DNA from: Aalborgiella sp043769295
GTDB lineage: Bacteria; Pseudomonadota; Gammaproteobacteria; Burkholderiales; Burkholderiaceae_C
Reading direction: 5' to 3'
Length of the DNA: 16,511 nucleotides
Assembly: GCA_043769295.1 (NCBI GenBank)
Contig: JAYVJL010000077.1
Location: 1-16,511, forward strand
Part shown: piece by piece, positions 12,982-16,511 of the stretch
Numbering within the stretch: position 1 is the first letter of the stretch
How the letters are laid out: the number at the start of each line of letters is the position of its first letter
Made by a program: the position numbers and the translations under genes
The notes under the pieces: generated by a model
Database searches by the model: none
What the model saw: only the letters and a program-made list of their open reading frames with translations
What the model was told of the DNA's origin: nothing

Positions 12982-15057
12982 ATGGCCTGCGCTGCTCCTA
13001 CTCCCAAACTCGCTCAAGACATGGCGAATGCGATTCGCATGCTCGCTGTCGATGCCGTTGAAAAAGCAAAATCCGGCCACCCCGGTGCGCCCATGGGCAT
13101 GGCTGACATTGCCGAGGTGCTGTGGAATCGCCACCTCAAACACAACCCCACCAACCCGAACTGGGCAGACCGTGATCGCTTTGTGCTGAGCAACGGCCAC
13201 GGCTCGATGTTGATTTATGCCTTGTTGCATCTGACCGGTTACGACCTGCCGATGGAGGAGCTGAAAAAATTCAGACAGTTGCACAGCAAAACCGCAGGTC
13301 ACCCCGAAGTGGGTATCACCCCGGGTGTGGAAACCACCACGGGCCCGCTGGGCCAGGGCATCACCAACGCGGTAGGGATGGCCTTGGCTGAAAAACTGTT
13401 GGCTGCAGAATTCAACCAGCCCGATCACACCATTGTTAACCACCACACCTACGCCTTTTTAGGTGATGGCTGCATGATGGAGGGCATCAGCCACGAAGCC
13501 TGTTCACTGGCGGGCACGCTGCGCTTGTCCAAACTGGTGGCGTTTTATGACGACAACGGCATCTCGATTGACGGCCATGTCGAAGGCTGGTTCACTGACG
13601 ATACGCCCAAGCGCTTCGAGGCCTATGGCTGGCATGTCATCCCAACGGTGGATGGTCACAACCCGGTGGCAATTGACGCGGCTATCCAGGCGGCCAAAGC
13701 GCAAAGCGCACGTGCTGATGGCAAACCCACGCTGATTTGCTGCAAAACCGTCATCGGCCAAGGCTCGCCTAACAAAGCCGGTACGCATGATGTGCATGGC
13801 GCAGCCTTGGGCGCGGCTGAAATCGCCGCCACCCGCGCCCAACTGGGCTGGACAGCCGCACCGTTTGACATTCCTGCAGACATTGCCTCTGCCTGGAACG
13901 CAGTTGAGCGCGGCCAAGCAGTTGAGCGCATCTGGCGCGCCAGTTTTGAAGCCTATCGCACGGCTTATCCCGCGCTGGCGGCAGAGTTTGAGCGCCGCAT
14001 GGCGGGTGATTTGTTGCCCACATTTGGAGTACAAATCAGGGACGTATTTGCCACCATCGCAGCCAAACCGGACGCTTTTGCCACCCGTAAATCCAGTCAA
14101 AACGTCTTGGACTTGCTCGCCCCCTTGCTGCCCGAGTTTTTTGGTGGATCTGCGGATTTGACGGGTTCGAATCTGACCAGCTTCAAAGGCTGCGTCAAAG
14201 CGGGTCGCGATCAGTGGGGCAACCACCTGAGCTACGGTGTGCGCGAATTCGGCATGGCCGCCATCATGAACGGCATCACCCTGCATGGTGGTTACATTCC
14301 CTACGGTGGTACTTTTTTGACCTTCAGTGATTATTCCCGCAACGCCATCCGCATGGCGGCGTTGATGAAGCAGCGGGTGATCCACGTGTTTACGCATGAC
14401 AGCATCGGTCTGGGTGAAGATGGCCCCACGCACCAGTCGGTCGAGCATGTGCCTTCGCTGCGCATCATTCCGGGCTTGGATGTCTGGCGTCCTGCGGATG
14501 GTTTGGAGACGGCTGTGGCTTGGGCTTGCGCGATTGAACGCCGCGATGGGCCAAGTGCATTGGCACTGTCGCGTCAAAATCTGCCGCGCTTGACGGATGT
14601 GAGCATGGTGGCTGCAATCCGCAAAGGCGGCTACATCCTGGCTGAAGGAGCCAATCCGCAAGCCATCATCGTAGCGACAGGCTCAGAAACCTCGCTGGCC
14701 ATGGAAGCCCACGCTGCCTTGGCTGTCGAAGGCATCGCCACTCGCGTGGTGTCCATGCCGTGCACCAATGTGTTTGACCGTCAAAGCCATGCCTATCAAG
14801 ACGAGATATTGCCCTTGAACTTGCCCACCATGGCGGTGGAGGCTGCGCATCCTGACTTTTGGCGCAAATATGTGGGCCGCTTGGGCGCGGTGGTGGGCAT
14901 TGCGACGTTTGGCGAATCTGCGCCCGCCAAAGACTTATACCAGCACTTCGGCATCACGCTGGAGCATGTATGTGAAGAGGTGCGCAAGCTGATCGCCCGC
15001 AAAGACGCGCGCTTGGAGAGTCGTTTGCCTGCGCACATCATCAAATCCAGCAATTGA
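12982..15057 (+). CDS. tkt: Transketolase
   Basis: CbbT moves two-carbon ketol units between sugar phosphates with thiamine diphosphate. From ATG 12982 it has 691 residues. The N-terminal cofactor domain shows SGHPGAPMGMAD with H33, SNGHGSM with H73, and the ThDP/metal motif GDGCMMEG (161-168) closing at N192 in YDDNG. The pyrimidine domain carries the activating glutamate E422 in REFGM, and a C-terminal domain follows. The frame reads back to a GTG at 12961 inside prk. ATG 12982 is preferred because GGGAG (12968-12972) sits about 9 bases before it. Spacing to prk is one base and to gph four bases. Confidence 0.97.
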   Translation: MACAAPTPKLAQDMANAIRMLAVDAVEKAKSGHPGAPMGMADIAEVLWNRHLKHNPTNPNWADRDRFVLSNGHGSMLIYALLHLTGYDLPMEELKKFRQLHSKTAGHPEVGITPGVETTTGPLGQGITNAVGMALAEKLLAAEFNQPDHTIVNHHTYAFLGDGCMMEGISHEACSLAGTLRLSKLVAFYDDNGISIDGHVEGWFTDDTPKRFEAYGWHVIPTVDGHNPVAIDAAIQAAKAQSARADGKPTLICCKTVIGQGSPNKAGTHDVHGAALGAAEIAATRAQLGWTAAPFDIPADIASAWNAVERGQAVERIWRASFEAYRTAYPALAAEFERRMAGDLLPTFGVQIRDVFATIAAKPDAFATRKSSQNVLDLLAPLLPEFFGGSADLTGSNLTSFKGCVKAGRDQWGNHLSYGVREFGMAAIMNGITLHGGYIPYGGTFLTFSDYSRNAIRMAALMKQRVIHVFTHDSIGLGEDGPTHQSVEHVPSLRIIPGLDVWRPADGLETAVAWACAIERRDGPSALALSRQNLPRLTDVSMVAAIRKGGYILAEGANPQAIIVATGSETSLAMEAHAALAVEGIATRVVSMPCTNVFDRQSHAYQDEILPLNLPTMAVEAAHPDFWRKYVGRLGAVVGIATFGESAPAKDLYQHFGITLEHVCEEVRKLIARKDARLESRLPAHIIKSSN

Positions 15058-15061
15058 AGCT

Positions 15062-15754
15062 ATGAGTCATTCTGCTACTGCATCACCCGCGTTTGATGCC
15101 ATCCTGTTTGACCTGGATGGCACGCTGATAGAAACCGCACCCGAGATTTGCGATGCGGTCAACGATACCTTGACGCGTTTTGACATGGCGCAGGTCACCC
15201 AAACGCAGGTGAACGACTGGATTGGCCACGGCACCCGTGAGCTGCTGATTCAGGCGCTGGCTTTCGTCGGCATGACCAGCCACGAGACAATCCGGCAGTC
15301 GCCAGGCCTCAAGCCGATTGCCGCAGAGTTTGACCGCAACTACCAAAAACGCTGCGGCACGCGCAGCCATTTGTATCCGCATGTACGTGAGGTGCTGGCG
15401 ACTTTGCGTGCGCAGGGTGTCAAACTGGCGGTGGTGACCAACAAGGAAGGACGCTACACGCAGACGATTCTGGACGTCCACCAGCTGGCCGACCAGTTTG
15501 ACGCGGTTGTCAGTGGTGATACCTTGCCGGTTAAAAAACCAAATCCAGCGGGTATTCAGCACTGTCTGGATCAATTCGGCGTACCTAAGGCGCGTGCGCT
15601 GTTTGTAGGCGACTCATCCATCGATGTGGCCACGGCGCGTAATGCGGGCATCACCGTTTGGGCACTGCCGTATGGCTACAACATGGGACAAGCCATTGAA
15701 TCCTGCGCGCCTGATCGGGTGATTGCAGATTTCTCAATGCTATTGAATAAATAG
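15062..15754 (+). CDS. gph: Phosphoglycolate phosphatase
   Basis: CbbZ/Gph dephosphorylates 2-phosphoglycolate produced when RuBisCO reacts with oxygen. It is a 230-residue HAD phosphatase. Motif I is FDLDGTLIETAPE with D17 and D19, motif II is VVTNK with T126, motif III is VKKPNP (K158/K159), and motif IV is FVGDSSIDVATARNAG with D184 and D188. The helical cap lies between residues about 25 and 95. It begins four bases after tkt. The last codons and the TAG stop (15752-15754) lie inside an intergenic-repeat copy that starts at 15738, so the C-terminal MLLNK is encoded by the repeat. Confidence 0.94.
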   Translation: MSHSATASPAFDAILFDLDGTLIETAPEICDAVNDTLTRFDMAQVTQTQVNDWIGHGTRELLIQALAFVGMTSHETIRQSPGLKPIAAEFDRNYQKRCGTRSHLYPHVREVLATLRAQGVKLAVVTNKEGRYTQTILDVHQLADQFDAVVSGDTLPVKKPNPAGIQHCLDQFGVPKARALFVGDSSIDVATARNAGITVWALPYGYNMGQAIESCAPDRVIADFSMLLNK

Positions 15755-15792
15755 CTGTTCAGGCAATAAATAAGCCGGCTAATAGCTTATTT
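15738..15792 (+). repeat. Intergenic repeat, copy B (end of gph to gap)
   Basis: This is the second copy of the 55-bp element at 12010-12064. Here the first half is a clean hairpin: GCTATT (15739-15744), a 5-base loop, and AATAGC (15750-15755). The second half ends GCCGGCTAATAGCTTATTT. It overlaps the last five codons of gph, and its hairpin arm contains the gph stop codon. It occupies most of the gph-gap gap. It could modulate gph-gap mRNA stability, but that role is inferred. Confidence 0.6.
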
Positions 15793-15827
15793 TCACTCAT
15801 ATTTTCAAATAATTTACGGAAACGACA

Positions 15828-16511
15828 ATGACCAACTCAACAGGAAAGATTCGAATCGGCATCAACGGCTTTGGCCGCATCGGACGCAACGTGCTTCGCT
15901 CGGCGATCCAAAGCTTCAGCGACATCGAAGTCGTGGCCATCAACGACCTGCTGGAGCCGGAATACCTGGCCTACATGCTGCAATACGACTCCGTGCACGG
16001 CCGTTTCAAGGGCGACGTCTCGGTCGAAGGCAACACCCTCATCATCAACGGCAAGAAAATCCGCCTGACCCAAGAACGCGATCCAGCGGCCCTGAAGTGG
16101 AACGAAGTGGGTGCCGATGTCGTTTTAGAAGCGACGGGCCTGTTTTTGGACAAAGCCTCTGGCGAAAAGCATTTGGCTGCCGGTGCCAAGAAAGTCATCT
16201 TCTCAGCACCTTCTAAAGACGACACCCCGATGTTCGTCTTCGGCGTGAACGACAGCACCTATGCTGGCCAGGCCATCATCTCCAACGCGTCCTGCACCAC
16301 CAACTGCCTGGCTCCTGTGGCCAAGGTTTTGAACGACAAATGGGGTATCAAACGCGGTTTGATGACGACGGTGCATGCCGTCACAGCGACCCAAAAAACT
16401 GTCGACGGCCCATCCAACAAAGACTGGCGCGGTGGCCGTGGTATTTTGGAAAACATCATTCCAAGCTCTACGGGCGCAGCCAAAGCGGTGGGTGTGGTCA
16501 TTCCTGAGCTG
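15828..16511 (+). CDS. gap: Glyceraldehyde-3-phosphate dehydrogenase, type I (3' end missing)
   Basis: The first 228 residues of GAPDH (CbbG), which in the cycle reduces 1,3-bisphosphoglycerate. The gene runs off the window in frame and normally has about 330-340 residues. The Rossmann motif GINGFGRIGRN spans residues 11-21. The catalytic cysteine is C156 in SNASCTTNCLAP, with the partner histidine H183 in TTVHAVTATQ and the substrate loop SSTGAAKAVG near 213-222. D40 in AINDLLEPE is where an acidic residue usually favours NAD over NADP. That is suggestive only, because the second coenzyme-selecting segment lies beyond Q189. ATG 15828 has a GGA box 7 bases upstream. The next genes are probably pgk and others of the cbb operon. 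Confidence 0.97.
   Translation, partial: MTNSTGKIRIGINGFGRIGRNVLRSAIQSFSDIEVVAINDLLEPEYLAYMLQYDSVHGRFKGDVSVEGNTLIINGKKIRLTQERDPAALKWNEVGADVVLEATGLFLDKASGEKHLAAGAKKVIFSAPSKDDTPMFVFGVNDSTYAGQAIISNASCTTNCLAPVAKVLNDKWGIKRGLMTTVHAVTATQKTVDGPSNKDWRGGRGILENIIPSSTGAAKAVGVVIPEL

Noticed and set aside
13504..14661. 385-residue open frame antisense to tkt
   Set aside because: It lies wholly opposite a clear transketolase, has no recognisable domain and a composition typical of a GC-rich shadow frame.
1..16511. CRISPR array, insertion sequence, tRNA or rRNA
   Set aside because: No regularly spaced repeats, transposase frames or structural RNA genes were seen in either strand.

Overview
The window carries the Calvin-Benson-Bassham (CBB) genes of an autotrophic betaproteobacterium. 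The organism looks like a member of the Burkholderiales, probably Comamonadaceae (Rhodoferax/Polaromonas type). That placement rests on the gene order cbbR / cbbY-rpe-fbp-prk-tkt-gph-gap, the form IA RuBisCO with cbbQ and cbbO, and a GCTATT...AATAGC-type intergenic repeat that I associate with that family. The genus cannot be fixed from sequence alone. The final gene runs off the right edge, and the left edge starts exactly in a perfect palindrome.

Layout. (1) 1-1672, plus strand: a palindrome, then two overlapping genes for exported proteins, a metallo-beta-lactamase-fold hydrolase and a thioredoxin-fold protein with a CPFC motif. (2) 1845-2273, minus strand: a secreted DsrE-like protein. 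(3) 7996 down to 2410, minus strand: cbbL, cbbS, cbbQ, cbbO and a small unrecognised protein. This is the RuBisCO operon with its AAA+ / von Willebrand activase pair and no carboxysome genes. (4) 9241-8330, minus strand: cbbR, the LysR-type regulator, in the same direction as cbbL rather than divergent from it. (5) 9400 to the end, plus strand: cbbY, rpe, fbp, prk, tkt, gph and gap (partial), tightly packed, divergent from cbbR.

How it works together. Prk makes ribulose-1,5-bisphosphate, RuBisCO (CbbLS) fixes CO2, and CbbQ/CbbO remodel inhibited RuBisCO. CbbY removes the inhibitor xylulose-1,5-bisphosphate, and Gph removes the 2-phosphoglycolate made by the oxygenase reaction. Gap, Fbp, Tkt and Rpe carry the reduction and regeneration steps. 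CbbR probably controls both transcription units: the same element, ATCAG-N6-CTGAT with matching flanks, lies 152 bp upstream of cbbL and in the cbbR-cbbY gap. The exported redox/DsrE genes at the left hint at sulfur-compound metabolism (chemolithotrophy), but no definite sox or dsr gene is present.

The most notable signals are the twin operator copies, a drop in GC between the cbbR/cbbY side and the cbbLSQO side, two copies of an intergenic repeat (one supplying the stop codon of gph), a strong hairpin cluster between cbbS and cbbQ, and the small protein gene after cbbO. I saw no insertion sequence, CRISPR array, tRNA or rRNA.
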